A stretch of DNA of 64,000 nucleotides from Brachypterus glaber (lineage: Eukaryota; Arthropoda; Insecta; Coleoptera; Kateretidae): positions 95,540,988 through 95,604,987 of the forward strand of contig OY294045.1 of assembly GCA_958510825.1 (NCBI GenBank), read 5' to 3'. Below the pieces are notes generated by a model. It had not been told where the DNA came from. It saw nothing but the letters and a program-made list of their open reading frames with translations, and made no database searches. This document shows positions 1 through 10,589 of this stretch, piece after piece; positions within the stretch are counted from its first letter, which is position 1, and the number at the start of each line of letters is the position of its first letter. Made by a program: the position numbers and the translations under genes.

Positions 1-52
1 TGTGTCAAATTATTTGCACTAAAAAATTCAATATTCGGTTGATTCAGGAAAG

Positions 53-320
53 AATGGGAGGATTAGCTCAGCGGTCAAAGGCATCGATATAGCATTGACA
101 CTGAGCCAATAATCGTGAGTTCAAACCTCACTGGCGCCGATTGCCTTTTTCAGTTAATTAATAATTGAAATTTGGCGAAGGCGTACTCCCTAGATATATT
201 GGTTCCAAAGTCAATTAAAGCCGGTGGTTCCCTCTACTAGCTTACACAAGTCCTGGACTTAGGGGATGCTTAATTAAGTAGAATAGTACGAGGTTAAAAA
301 CAAACAAAAAAAAACAAACA
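53..320 (+). mobile_element. tRNA-derived SINE, full length
   Basis: The head has a tRNA-like A box (near 64-75) and a B box with GTTCAAACCTC (118-128). The body contains GCCGGTGGTTCCCTCT (near 220) and CTTAATTAAGTAGAATAG (near 271), and it ends in an A-rich tail of AAAC units. The body recurs at 3860-4126, 45584-45844, 61093-62316 and 62317-62552, and its 3' half at 32250-32360. SINEs are transcribed by RNA polymerase III and moved by LINE proteins. The family name is unknown to me. Confidence 0.85.
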
Positions 321-3160
321 AAAGTTCTACAAGAAGAAGATACCTATTACTAAAAAAATACTATAGGGATTATAGACAGACTCTAGTGCTATATTATTCA
401 ATATTCAAAACCAACCAAGTTAAAAGTAATGCTATTAAACTAGAAGTAAGTTATAAATAAAAGTAATTAAGTTAATACTTCACGCTACTCAGAGGGGGTA
501 ATGGGGGTTATAACCCTTCCTTAGGGCATAATTTTGAGAGAAGTAGTATGAAATGGAAGAATATAAACAAGTTTATCATTATTTCACAAAAGAAAAAATA
601 TATAAACAATTTGAAGACGGCAAATAACAGTTGAAACCATTAAGAAAAGTATATTATACAAAAAAAAAACGTTATTTGGAACGGTACTGGGAAGACTCTT
701 CCTGGAAGAGTATTCGGAATAATATTTTTTATCTTCTATCTTCTATTAAATATGTAAAGTACGAAAAGAATGTGAAGTAATACTATATTTTCACGAACTG
801 TTTCTTTTTTTTGTATCCTATTTATTTTCGCTTTTTACTCATTGTTATACCTAAGATAAAAGACTAACGATTCTAGATGATTGCTGTCGGTTTAAATTGA
901 TATTGAACGAATGAACCATAAATGATTTCAATGAAGGACCACTGCACTGCAATGTTGGGACACTTAGGTGACTATACTAATATTTGCTCCATTCCTTTGT
1001 AGCATGTGTAAAATGCCACATTCTTTTTATTTAGAATACATAGAATACTTACTTTTGTTTTGGGGGTATATTAGCAAACTTGTGTTACGAGTGGTACAAA
1101 TGGTCCTAATAACATAATTTCTTTGCTTATTCATTATCCGAGTTGGGATTAACTTATAGTTAGTTAATAACTTGCCTTGTATTGTAATTTCAGTTAGTAA
1201 TCCTTGTCCTGTGGTTTTATATAAGTAATATCTCATAACTTTGTTTCTAAAGTAGTAAACAAAAGCTTATTCCTACACTAGTATTTATAGTATTATGGCT
1301 CCACTGTAATATTAACTTAAACACACCACATTTATAATGTGTCTCATCAATTTTTCGAAATATAAACATTATTCTTAATATTATTGTTTATTTTTAAATA
1401 ACTGTTTGGCAGATATTAGGTTATGTCAGTCAGTGTTACGTATGTCTGAACTAGGTTCGCCTGGATAATTCAACCGCTGTAGGATTGGAGTGAACAGATA
1501 TACTAGAGTATGTCGTAACTTGAACTTGCAGGTTTCAGGAGCGTTTCCGTTGGCTATCTTTATCTGTGATAGTTTAGTCCATATAAGTCCATCGCTCTTA
1601 GTTTTCTAGACTATTCGATTTGTGTGGAGAAATTTGAATTCGGAAGAGATTTCCGGTATAGATTTTTAATGGCCCGAGCGGAAAGGTCTGCGAGATGTTT
1701 ATCTGGAATCATCCATTAGATATTATGATAAAATCAGTTTAAAATAAGTGATTTAGATAGTGCATCTATTATTCTATGTATTGATATGCATTTGGTGTTG
1801 CTTAACTGAAGTATTTCGCTGATAAAAATGATTCCAATCTGTAAGTACGAACTTTCATGTGACCATTTATTTTTGATGGTAAATCCTAATTTTATTTTAG
1901 TCTCGAGTGATTAAGACTCTATCAAAATCCAAAAAAACGACCTATGGCTGATTTGTTTTTGTCAATTTGGAATAATAAGAAAAACCTCTTCGAGAAAGGG
2001 TTCGTATATTTCGTTTTTAAACCAAAGGCTTTTACTTACTTAGGCCTATTGTTTCAGGGTTTTTCTTTTCGACCGAAGTTTTTCGTTGTAGCTGAAGTTT
2101 TAATTGTGGCTAAAATTGTGCTTAAGGCCTAAGATTTTTGTTGTGACCTTGACCGACAGCTATGGGGAAAATTGTAACCTATTGACCTATATATCTATAG
2201 AAGGATGCCTATGGGTAGTTCCGAAGTTCAGGACCGCTATTCTGATTTTTGTTGAAGTATACTCTGAGCCGCTAACGGTGTTTATGCTGCAGTGTTGACA
2301 TATGTTGTCTGTATCATATCCGAGCTTTGTTCGAGAGGCTGGATGCTACGTCTGAAGTACCGACAGACAATGTTTTTGAAAATCCAGGATTTTAAACAGA
2401 TATGTATCAGTTAAATTCAATTTAAAGCACAGGACAAATTTTATTAAGATTTAAGTTTAATTTTTAAACTTAACGAAAGGTTCTCGAAAGTAATGAAATT
2501 TGTTCTTATGCTTAATATTTTTATTTGTAACGGAATAATAGCTATTACCCGATTAAGTACCGTAAATCCTTAATGGATATACCTATTTTTCTATGTTTAA
2601 TTTTCAGAAAATGTAATTATTAACTATTTAAGTACAAACAATTTCAAGTTTTGCTAATATGCATATTTTCGACTATGCATACATACGTATGTAATATATT
2701 TTATTTTATTAAAAGTATGCCATTAATTATATACTGTTTTTAGTTACTGTTACCAATCCTACGCATAATATTTTTGGATATATATATATATATATATTTA
2801 ACCGATATGAGTATTTGGAGTTTTTTTACTCATACTATAGTTTATTGTTTTGTTTTTCAAAACTCCTGGCGCTCAAGGCCTACCATATTTGCCGACTCAT
2901 TGCCCAATTGCCCCGCTGATGCCTGCTAGCCGTCCGCACTCGAGTACCTTGGGAACAAGTGCCCAGTCTAATAACTTTATTTTATAGTTCCCCAAGAAAA
3001 CTCGTTACACCTTATAATAATTATTTATTCACCGAACGATTTGTTCTTAACTATAAATTAAATTTTAACTAATGTAACCAAGATGTTTAATAAATATAAA
3101 CTCGGGTATTACATTAGCCTAATTTCATTACCAATGAATCATTATACAAGTTTCATAATA
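321..3160. other. No gene seen; AT-rich intergenic DNA
   Basis: Only short open frames with no recognisable motif occur here. A (TA)n run lies at about 2778-2799. A GC-richer patch at about 2867-2965 stands out from the AT-rich surroundings and matches no coding family I recognise. No inverted termini were found. Confidence 0.5.
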
Positions 3161-3162
3161 TG

Positions 3163-3330
3163 CAATAGGGGACTGGGTGGTCTAGTGGATAAGGCGTCTG
3201 AATACAGCGTTTTAATATACATCGCAAGCTAGCAAGAGCGTGAGTTGCCTCTATTACTGACAATGGACAGCAGTCTAATACGTTAGGCAACATAAATTTA
3301 GGTCTTCAATACCAACCCAAAAAGAAAATT
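3163..3330 (+). mobile_element. Second SINE-like, tRNA-headed repeat (degenerate)
   Basis: The sequence GGTCTAGTGGATAAGGCG at about 3179-3196 is a good tRNA-type A-box arm, followed about 50 bp later by a weak B-box-like GTGAGTTGCC. It differs from the main SINE of the window. It may be a degenerate SINE of another family or a tRNA pseudogene; no cloverleaf is complete. Confidence 0.45.
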
Positions 3331-3859
3331 CTCTAAAAATATTACATTTGGATTTTATTACAGTGCAACAAAAAATGTGCATGATATTCAATTAGATAAT
3401 ACATAAAACAGCTTATTAAACACAAAAACAAGTACAAAATCTTCACACACAACAGGATATTATCAATGACTATCAAATTAAGGAGTAGGTCATAATTTTC
3501 CTAGGAAACTTTAGACCTACTGTACACATAGATGTGTTATAAAAATTTAAAAAAATTGTTTTTTACTTTAAAAAGAAACAAATATCTTACATTCATGTAA
3601 TTTAAAATATAATCTAAAATGTTACTTTTACCTAAAATATGCATAATTTTATTTCAAAACAATAATAATTATACTTCTATCTCTTTTTGTTGAACTTCTC
3701 CCTTTATCTAATCTAAATAGGCGGCAGTCCATTGGCTTTTAGTTGTCTCTATATATAATTTGACGCTATAAGATTATTTAAACACTTCAGACCTGCTATG
3801 AGACGTAAAATTTAAATCATTTGTCTTTATGATTAGGTTTTTTACACAACTATATTACA
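3331..3859. other. No gene seen
   Basis: AT-rich DNA without recognisable coding sequence or termini. Confidence 0.5.
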
Positions 3860-4126
3860 TTTTTTTACATTTTTGTTTAACCTCGTACTATTCTACTTAA
3901 TTAAGCATCCAAAAAGTCCTTGTGTGGGCTAGTAGTAGAGGGAACCACCGGCTTTAATTGACTTTCGAACCAATTTATAGGGAGTGTCTGCTTCACTTAC
4001 GCCTTCGCCAAATTTCAATTATTAATTAACTGAAAAAGGCAAACCGGCGCCGGTGAGAATTGAACTCACGCTATTTGGGTAGTAAACTCTTCAAGTATGA
4101 CGCAGTTGTCCACTACACCAATCCTA
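3860..4126 (-). mobile_element. tRNA-derived SINE, reverse orientation
   Basis: Reverse-strand copy of the main SINE. The T-rich 5' side is the tail, TTAACCTCGTACTATTC follows at about 3878, and the tRNA-like head ends with ACACCAATCCT at about 4125. A few bases of the GTCCAGGACT body motif are missing near 3913. Confidence 0.85.
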
Positions 4127-4489
4127 TGTGTTTATATCATATAAGTATTTTCACAAATAGGTAAATTTAAAATGGAGCCTGAAGTTGGAACGCCATAGTG
4201 ACTTTTTTGTACCTTTAAAACCTATTCAAGAGGTCCATTGCAATTAATAAAAATAGTGTTTAGGGTTATTTGTCTTAAACACTAGGAAATGAAGCAAATA
4301 AAAACTCTATTGCATTACATAATCATGCCAACTTTTCACCTAATATTTAGGCTTCTTCAGGGCTAAATTATTAAATATGCATTAAAACAAGCAAATTAAA
4401 CAAAAACATTACATCAACAAACAAAATACACTGGACATTTTTCAACAAGAGAATACTCACTGTAGAACAATTAATTACTGACTTGTTTT
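4127..4489. other. No gene seen
   Basis: AT-rich DNA with no motif I can assign. Confidence 0.5.
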
Positions 4490-5193
4490 GGGGCTGTCCA
4501 TATATTACGTAAGGCGCCTAGGGGGGGGGGAGGGGGTCAGAGAAATTGTTACAGTTTGTGACAGGGGGGAGGGGGGTCTAGGTAAACGTTACGTAACGGA
4601 ATTTAATAAATTTAATGTTTATTTCCTAAGCTTGGCAGATGTATTTTTATTTCAACATAAATTACTATTTAGTGGCCCATAATTCCCCTTTTCACACAAA
4701 AATTGACGAAACTATGCATATTTAAATAATATTGTAATCAGTAAAAAAACTGTTGACATTGATATTAAAAAAAAAATACGGCCCTGTTCTTACGTGATCT
4801 GCCGATGAATCATCGGCGATGATACATTTTCGCGCGGAATGTGTACTCACAGAATACCAATGTGTGTACCTGTGCATAAACAATATACGTGTTATATGTG
4901 ACACTCAGTGTAAAAAGAGGTAACTAGTATTTTTCTCTGTGTGATATTGATTATGAATATTTTTTTAAAGTTTGAGTGATTTTTTCGTTTAAGTACATTA
5001 AGTGCTATATGTATTATTATAATAAATATGTATCATTTTTACACTGTCTTTTTACCGTCTTGCATTATGCGGAATTCTGTATCAAGATATTAGGGGGGAG
5101 GGGGGGTGTTGGTAAATGTGACAGTTTGTTACACAGGGGGGGGAGGGGGTCAATTTTTTTGAAAAATTGCTTTACGTAATATTGGACAGCCCC
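4490..5193. mobile_element. MITE with GGGGCTGTCC termini
   Basis: Terminal inverted repeats read GGGGCTGTCC then ATATTACGTAA (4490 on; mirrored to 5193). G-runs follow inside both ends, and GTTACGTAACG occurs subterminally. Both flanks carry TT next to the element, a possible 2-bp target duplication. The short open frames inside are not convincing genes. It resembles in style the GGGAGCGTTCAAG element at 40692-41195, which also has ATTACGTAA and G-runs inside its ends. Superfamily not assigned. Confidence 0.8.
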
Positions 5194-5632
5194 TTATCAC
5201 AAATAACCCTAATTAAATTTCAAGAAGCATCCTGTAGGAAATATTATTAATAAAAATAGTGTTTTAAATTATTTAGAAAATACTTGTCTACAAAAGTTTG
5301 CGATAGAGCTCGGACATCCAGGTTAATTTTTAAGTTTATTTGGAGAGAAACTCGGTCTGGAGTTAATTAATTTTTACTATCAACTATATGTCTTAAATCA
5401 ATTTGATCTAATACCTTCATGCCTTGCTCTTAATTTGTCTCTAATAAATTAAAGCTGCCTTTTCGAACCCATTTATTTAGACTTGGACGCTTGCATTGGG
5501 TAAACGAAAATTGATTGAATCTTTCAACTATAGTTCAAGCCCAGTCAGTACGTAGATTTTAAACTTTAGACTTCAAACTTAAAAAAAAAAACACTATTGC
5601 TGCTGCTAACAAAATAAAAATATCTCTATATA
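5194..5632. other. No gene seen
   Basis: AT-rich intergenic DNA. Confidence 0.5.
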
Positions 5633-7562
5633 CAGTGTGTACTTGACAATACCACAAAATGACCATTTTTTTTTTGAATTAAGAAAAACTACTTTGGGAC
5701 TTTGCCCTGCTTGCTTAAAAACTAATTTTTGTCAAAATAAAATTTTGAAAAATTATAGGTGGCGCCAGATATCAGTGAAAGAGTAAAAAGTTTTCAGGTA
5801 AACTTACCTTTCCGTAACAGATGTAAAAAAAAGTTATTTAAAAAATAGGTTTATAATCAAAAATAGGAGCCGCATGTCAAATTGTTATAATTTTAACTTA
5901 TCATAATTTTTTTTATTAAAAAAAAATGTATCACTGAAAACTTCGCTATAGTCAAGTACTATATATAGGTACTAATTGTTTTTGTCAAAGTTTGACATTA
6001 TTGTTTAATTAAAAACATAGTTAAGAGAAAAATAAGATTAAAAATGCTTACAAAAGAACAAAAAATTTTCATTGTTCAGTGCTATGGTTTAGGTCAAGTT
6101 TCCTTACAATATGTAAGAGATTCATTTATTGAACAATTTGGCATTGAAATATCTAGACAAAGTATCCAAAATGTATTAAAAAAATTTACTGAAACTGGTA
6201 GTATCAATGATATTAAAAAAAAGAAAAAGAAACTAGACGAGAACGATGCCGCCACAATAATTGTCCCACAGTCTGTAGAGGAAGATGCCAAAATGGCTCT
6301 TGAAGAAGATCTTCTGAGTTGGGTATAAGTAAAAGCCACCTCCAAAGAATATACAAAGAAAATGAAATAAAACCTTATAAAATTCAATTTAGGCATAAAC
6401 TTAAAGATGGGGATGAGAAGAAGACTACTTTTTTGTTTAACTATTGGTGAAAGAATATTAGAAAACAGAAATTTTCATAAATTTATAGTATTTTCGGATG
6501 AATCAACATTTACTACAAATGGTGTTGTTAGTTCTCAACATTGTAGGTATTGGAGCAGGGATAATCCTAATTTTGTTATTAGTAGAGATAATCAATATTA
6601 TAAAAAAGTTAATGTTTGGTGCGCTATAAGTTACAAAAGAATTATTGGACCATATTTTTTTGACACTAAACTTAACAGATTTATATATTTAAACATGCTT
6701 CAACAATACTTTTTGGCAGAAATGGAAGACGTTAATTTAAATTTTTGGAGAAATTTTTATTTTCAGCAAGATGGGTGTCCGGTCCACACTTCCGAAATGG
6801 TTACACAATGGTGTAATGAAACTTTTGGTCAAAAGTGGATAGGTGGAAACGGGCCCATCTTGTGGCCAGGACGATCCCCGGACATTACACCAATGGATTT
6901 TTATTTTTGGGGAAAATTGAAACAAAACGTTTATAAAAGAAACTTTGGAAATAATTTAAATATGCTTAAAGAAGCTATAAGAGAAGAGATAAGAAATATT
7001 GGAAGGGAGGAAATACAAAATGTTTATAAAGAATTTAAAAGAAGAATAGAGAAATGTGCAGAAAATGGCGGTGGATATGTAGAATTTCAATAAATTAATA
7101 AAAATATACGATTTGCTAGAATTACATTTTGTATTGTTTACTGTTTAAAAAATAATAAATAGGTACTTAAAATTAAAGTAACATTTAAATAAAAAATTGT
7201 TAAAAAATTTCAGTGTCTGACACTCAGGTAGTTTGATCTTATCTATGCAGTTAGTACGTAACATATAGTATTTCACTACTGTCAAGTTTCCAGTGTTATT
7301 AAATTTTGGCATGCGGCTCTGATTTTTAATTATAAATATATTTTTTAAATAACTTTTTGTTGTATCTTTTACGGAAAGGTAACTTTACCTGAAAAATTTT
7401 TACTCTTTCACTGATATCTGGCGCCACCTACAATTTTTCAAAATTTTATTTTGACAAAAATTAATTGTTAAGCAAGCAGGGCAAAATCCCAAAAAAGCTT
7501 TTCTTAATTCGAAAAAAAAAGGGTAATTTTGTGGTATTGTCAAGTCGATCCGGGGACACACC
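5633..7562 (+). mobile_element. mariner/Tc1-like DNA transposon with about 240-bp TIRs
   Basis: The element is flanked by TA on both sides (5631-5632; 7563-7564) in a TATATA context. Terminal arms mirror each other over roughly 240 bp: ACTTGACAATACCAC at 5641, and a shared internal block around GGCGCCAGATATCAGTGAAA (5761-5780; mirrored near 7407-7426). The outermost right end has GGTGTGTCCCCGG where the left has CAGTGTGT, so the ends have diverged. It carries one broken transposase gene on the plus strand. Long TIRs of this size are unusual for mariner elements. Confidence 0.85.
6044..7093 (+). pseudogene. mariner/Tc1-family transposase, frameshifted
   Basis: DDE/D transposase remnant for cut-and-paste movement. 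The N-terminal piece (6044-6328, 94 aa) is a helix-turn-helix DNA-binding region. The C-terminal piece (6407-7093, 228 aa) holds the catalytic core: first Asp in FSDES, second in QQDG, third in SPDITPMD. By my count 36 residues separate the second and third acidic residues, so it is a DD(36)D variant rather than classic DD34D. The two open pieces are in the same frame, but the linking stretch is coding only in another frame, where LQRIYKENEIKPYK is visible. That implies two compensating indels, near 6310-6325 and near 6415-6435. In-frame stops confirm that it is dead. Outer TIRs and TA flanks agree with the family. Confidence 0.85.
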
Positions 7563-8351
7563 TATATACCGGGTGTTTTTTTTTAACCTGAAACTTTCAA
7601 ATATCTCAAATACTATGCATTTTAGAAAAAAAAATATCCGACAAAATTTGTTTATTTTAATGGTGGAAACAAAATGGAGTATTTATTTTTTACCGATATT
7701 TACGTTTTCAAGGTCATTTCAAGGTCAACTTTGTTTTTTTAAGTACAAACATATATTTTTTTACTGTTATTTAATTCCCCTCAAAAAAATAAAAATCTTT
7801 TGTAAAAAACTTTTTTTGATCGGACTTTTAGTTGCAGAGATAACACAAAATTAAAAAAGTTGCATCTCCGACGGACTTGACTAGTCAATTCCTATGTATT
7901 TTGAGCCGGTGAATCCGAATCTGAGGTCGAAATTTAAAAGTTAGCTCTCATTTTTACCATAACCTCAAAAAACATATAATATCATTGCGAAAAGTATGTA
8001 CTCATAATCACATGTGATTATGAGCTTATAAGATTCGCAAAATAGAAAAAGTATATATTTGATATGGCCTATTTTTATTTGTTTTCTTTAATTTCAATGC
8101 AATGTCTTTTTATCTTTACTGACTGGGCTTTTACGTCCACCGGAGTTTATTTACCCTGCGCCTGACTAAAACTAAAGTTTTTCCAATATTTCCGACATTC
8201 CTAACTGTTATATTTTTATTTCGAATAGACTTACCAAAGATTTTGAAATTGATATTGATATATTGATATAAGATGTCTAAAATTTAGGTTTTCCTGATAA
8301 GAAAAAATATTATTTTTCCCGAGGAAAATCCTGCATAAATTTTTGAAAATT
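7563..8351. repeat. Unassigned repeat-like DNA with a perfect palindrome
   Basis: Begins with CCGGGTGTTTTTTT next to the mariner element, a motif typical of small inverted-repeat elements, but I cannot find the partner end. A perfect 24-bp palindrome lies at 8001-8024 (arm CTCATAATCACA). The DNA beside it, TTATAAGCTCATAATCACA on the reverse strand, recurs at about 53960-53978, so this is a dispersed fragment. The 129-aa open frame at 7465-7854 crosses the element boundary and has no motif. Confidence 0.45.
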
Positions 8352-9066
8352 ACATCGGCACTTAGTGCTACTAAGAGTGCCGATGTATTGAAATCTTCGC
8401 CGAAAATTCAAAATCTTTAACCACGTTTTTTTTTCACATTTCTCGATGTTTTAGACCATTCTGAGTCGAAATCAGTAAAAAAAAATTTGCGTCCATCTGT
8501 CTGTCTCTGTCTGTCTGTCTGTCTGTCTGGGTGTAAACTCTCTAACTCCATTTCTACATGAGATATCGGTTTTTTGCATATTGTTTCTTATCGTATTCCG
8601 AAGAGCTGATTAGATTTTGGGGGTAAACGATTGGGGGTAAGGGGGTAAAAATAGGTTAAAACTCTTATTTTTAGCGTTTTTTGTTTATAATTTAGGCAAT
8701 TATTATTGTATTTGGTTAATTTAGCACTTATATAAAAAATAATTTTAAATTGGTCAAAAAATGTTATAAACAACATTTTCCTAAAACGCATTGTTTTTGA
8801 GATATTGGCGTTTAAAGCAGTAAAATGTTTTTTTAGCATATCTCACATATTTATAACCTGATTTCAAAAAATTATATTTTAAATAAAAGCTCTTTTTAAG
8901 CCCTATAAAAAATGTTATATACAGTTTTTTGCTAGAATATAATGTTTTAAAGATACAGAATTTAAAATCAAACAAAACACCTACTTTGAAATTTGCAAAC
9001 TAGATGGCTCTAGTGTACAATAGTGCCGATGTTTTGACAGGGTTCTTGCAACGTTTCATCTAGTTT
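8352..9066 (-). repeat. Terminal-hairpin repeat family, copy A
   Basis: One end is a hairpin of CATCGGCACT with AGTGCCGATG (8353-8385). The other end is a longer hairpin whose arms are CATCTAGTTT and AACTAGATG (8996-9066). The interior has a (GTCT)n run at about 8497-8528. Open frames of 64-83 aa are shared by all copies but lack protein features and shift with indels, so they are repeat translations, not genes. Other copies: 13656-14356, 38215-39381, 57880-58549. Confidence 0.8.
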
Positions 9067-9114
9067 TGTATTGCTTTTGTACGTTGCTTGGCGTTTTATA
9101 TACAAAAAAAATTT

Positions 9115-9520
9115 TTTTCCTGTCGGTCGGTCAGTTGGTCTGTATGTCTATCTGTCTGTCGGTCTGTTTGTCCGTCCGTCCAAACCAAACCAAACCGGAC
9201 TTTAAACTAATAAATCTATAAAGGATCAAAAATCACATAGTATTAGATATACGGTAGTTTCGAATTTCTCAAAATCGTCAAAAAATGTCAAAGACAAAAA
9301 AGTCTTGGATACAAATGTGTTTCATGAAAAAATAAGAAATTTTGAAAATTTCCGTTCGTCTGTCGGTCTATCCGTCCTATATCACGTTTTTCCTGCACGT
9401 TTTATCGTGTACATGTACACGATAACTCAAAAACGAATAATCCGATAAACTTCAAATTTTCAGGATAAGTCAGGTTCTATTGTTTTTGAAAGTAATCTCC
9501 CCAAAAACCAACAAGTTATG
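9115..9520 (+). repeat. GTCY-rich dispersed repeat
   Basis: GTCTGTCTGTCCGTCC-type runs are followed by ACACGATAACTCAAAAACGAATAATCC-like sequence and a stretch of AAC(C/A)CCAAAA...GTTATGGG. Relatives with the same order of motifs lie at 17335-17620 (plus) and about 63540-63715 (minus). No coding capacity. A CACAGA-type element follows directly at 9521. Confidence 0.7.
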
Positions 9521-10553
9521 GGAAAAAAAAAGGATATCTTGAATCAAAGAAAAACAATCTTGAACCAAAGCCGCCATGGCTTTCGATATGTTCAACGCCA
9601 TGACTGTCTTGGATCAAGTCAGCCGTGATCTTGGCATTTGAGGTCCTAGATTTAAGGACATTTCCTTAAATCAAAGCCACTTAAACCATTTATTTAGGAT
9701 CACATTATCTTAAACCAAGTATGTAATTATCTTGATTTAAGATCATATTATCTTTATCCAAGATCATATTATCTTGCACCAAGTCTTGGTTTAAGATAAT
9801 ATAATCTTGAATGAAGAGAATTATAATCTTGATTTAAGATTATGATTCTCTTAGTTCAAGATCATATTGACCCCACAGTCAGGTTCCAGGGTTAATAGAA
9901 TGGTAAATATTTTGAAAAAAAATCCCACACATGTATAAAATTATTTCGCACGCCTATGAAATATGATACTTTCTTACTCTGTTAATCGTGTGAAATTTGG
10001 TTTCATAGGTGGTCGTAGGGAAAAGCACTTGTTTGTGAAGAAAAACTTGTTGCAAAGGCATTGTAAAATGGCGCTTATAGGTATACATTATTTAATGCTA
10101 CTTACCCGTGAGTTTTTTAAGTAAATTTGAAAATCCCCATCGTTTGAGGGTAACAGATACAAATCCGTCCATTTTAAAGCAGATGAAAACAATGATACAC
10201 CTTTAAAGACAACTGACGGCAAAAAAAAACAAACCTAACTTCTCTCCCGCGCATATCTTGAACTACTGCTCAAATTGCCTGCCAGCCAGCCGCAAACTCT
10301 TTACCGTAAGAAAACAGGGGCTTTGAGTCAAGATAATAACTCTTGATTCTCTGTTACTATTTTAAATGTCATGCATTTAAGGAAAAAATCCTTGACACAA
10401 GGATTTTTCTACCAAGAGAATAATTAAAGGAAACCAAAGTCACAGATAATCTTAAACCGAGGATACATGATCTTAAAAGAAGATTATTACCTCGATTTAA
10501 GATAATATAAAGATAATTTATTATCTTCTGCCAAGATAACCTTTTTTTCTGTG
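9521..10553 (-). mobile_element. CACAGA-ended non-coding element, copy 1
   Basis: Full-length reverse copy of the element at 28366-29403. Its right end reads CCAAGATAACC, T-run, CTGTG; its left end reads GGATATCTTGAATC. Both subterminal regions are packed with short palindromic motifs of the type ATCTTAAATCAAGAT and AAGATNATATNATCTT. The middle holds conserved blocks such as CCTATGAAATATGATAC and CAGATACAAATCCGTCC. It has no coding capacity. Length is about 1.03 kb in both full copies. TIR sequence CACAGAAAAAA(A)GG(A/T)TATCTTG. Confidence 0.75.
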
Positions 10554-10589
10554 ATATTTTATTTTGCGCTTTAAATAGTTTTAACCTGC

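Noticed and set aside
53..130. Functional tRNA gene
   Set aside because: A and B boxes exist, but the arms do not form a cloverleaf and the sequence continues into a repeated SINE body.
1027..2298. Small open frames of 60-70 aa
   Set aside because: Expected by chance in AT-rich DNA of this length; no domain, no conserved context.
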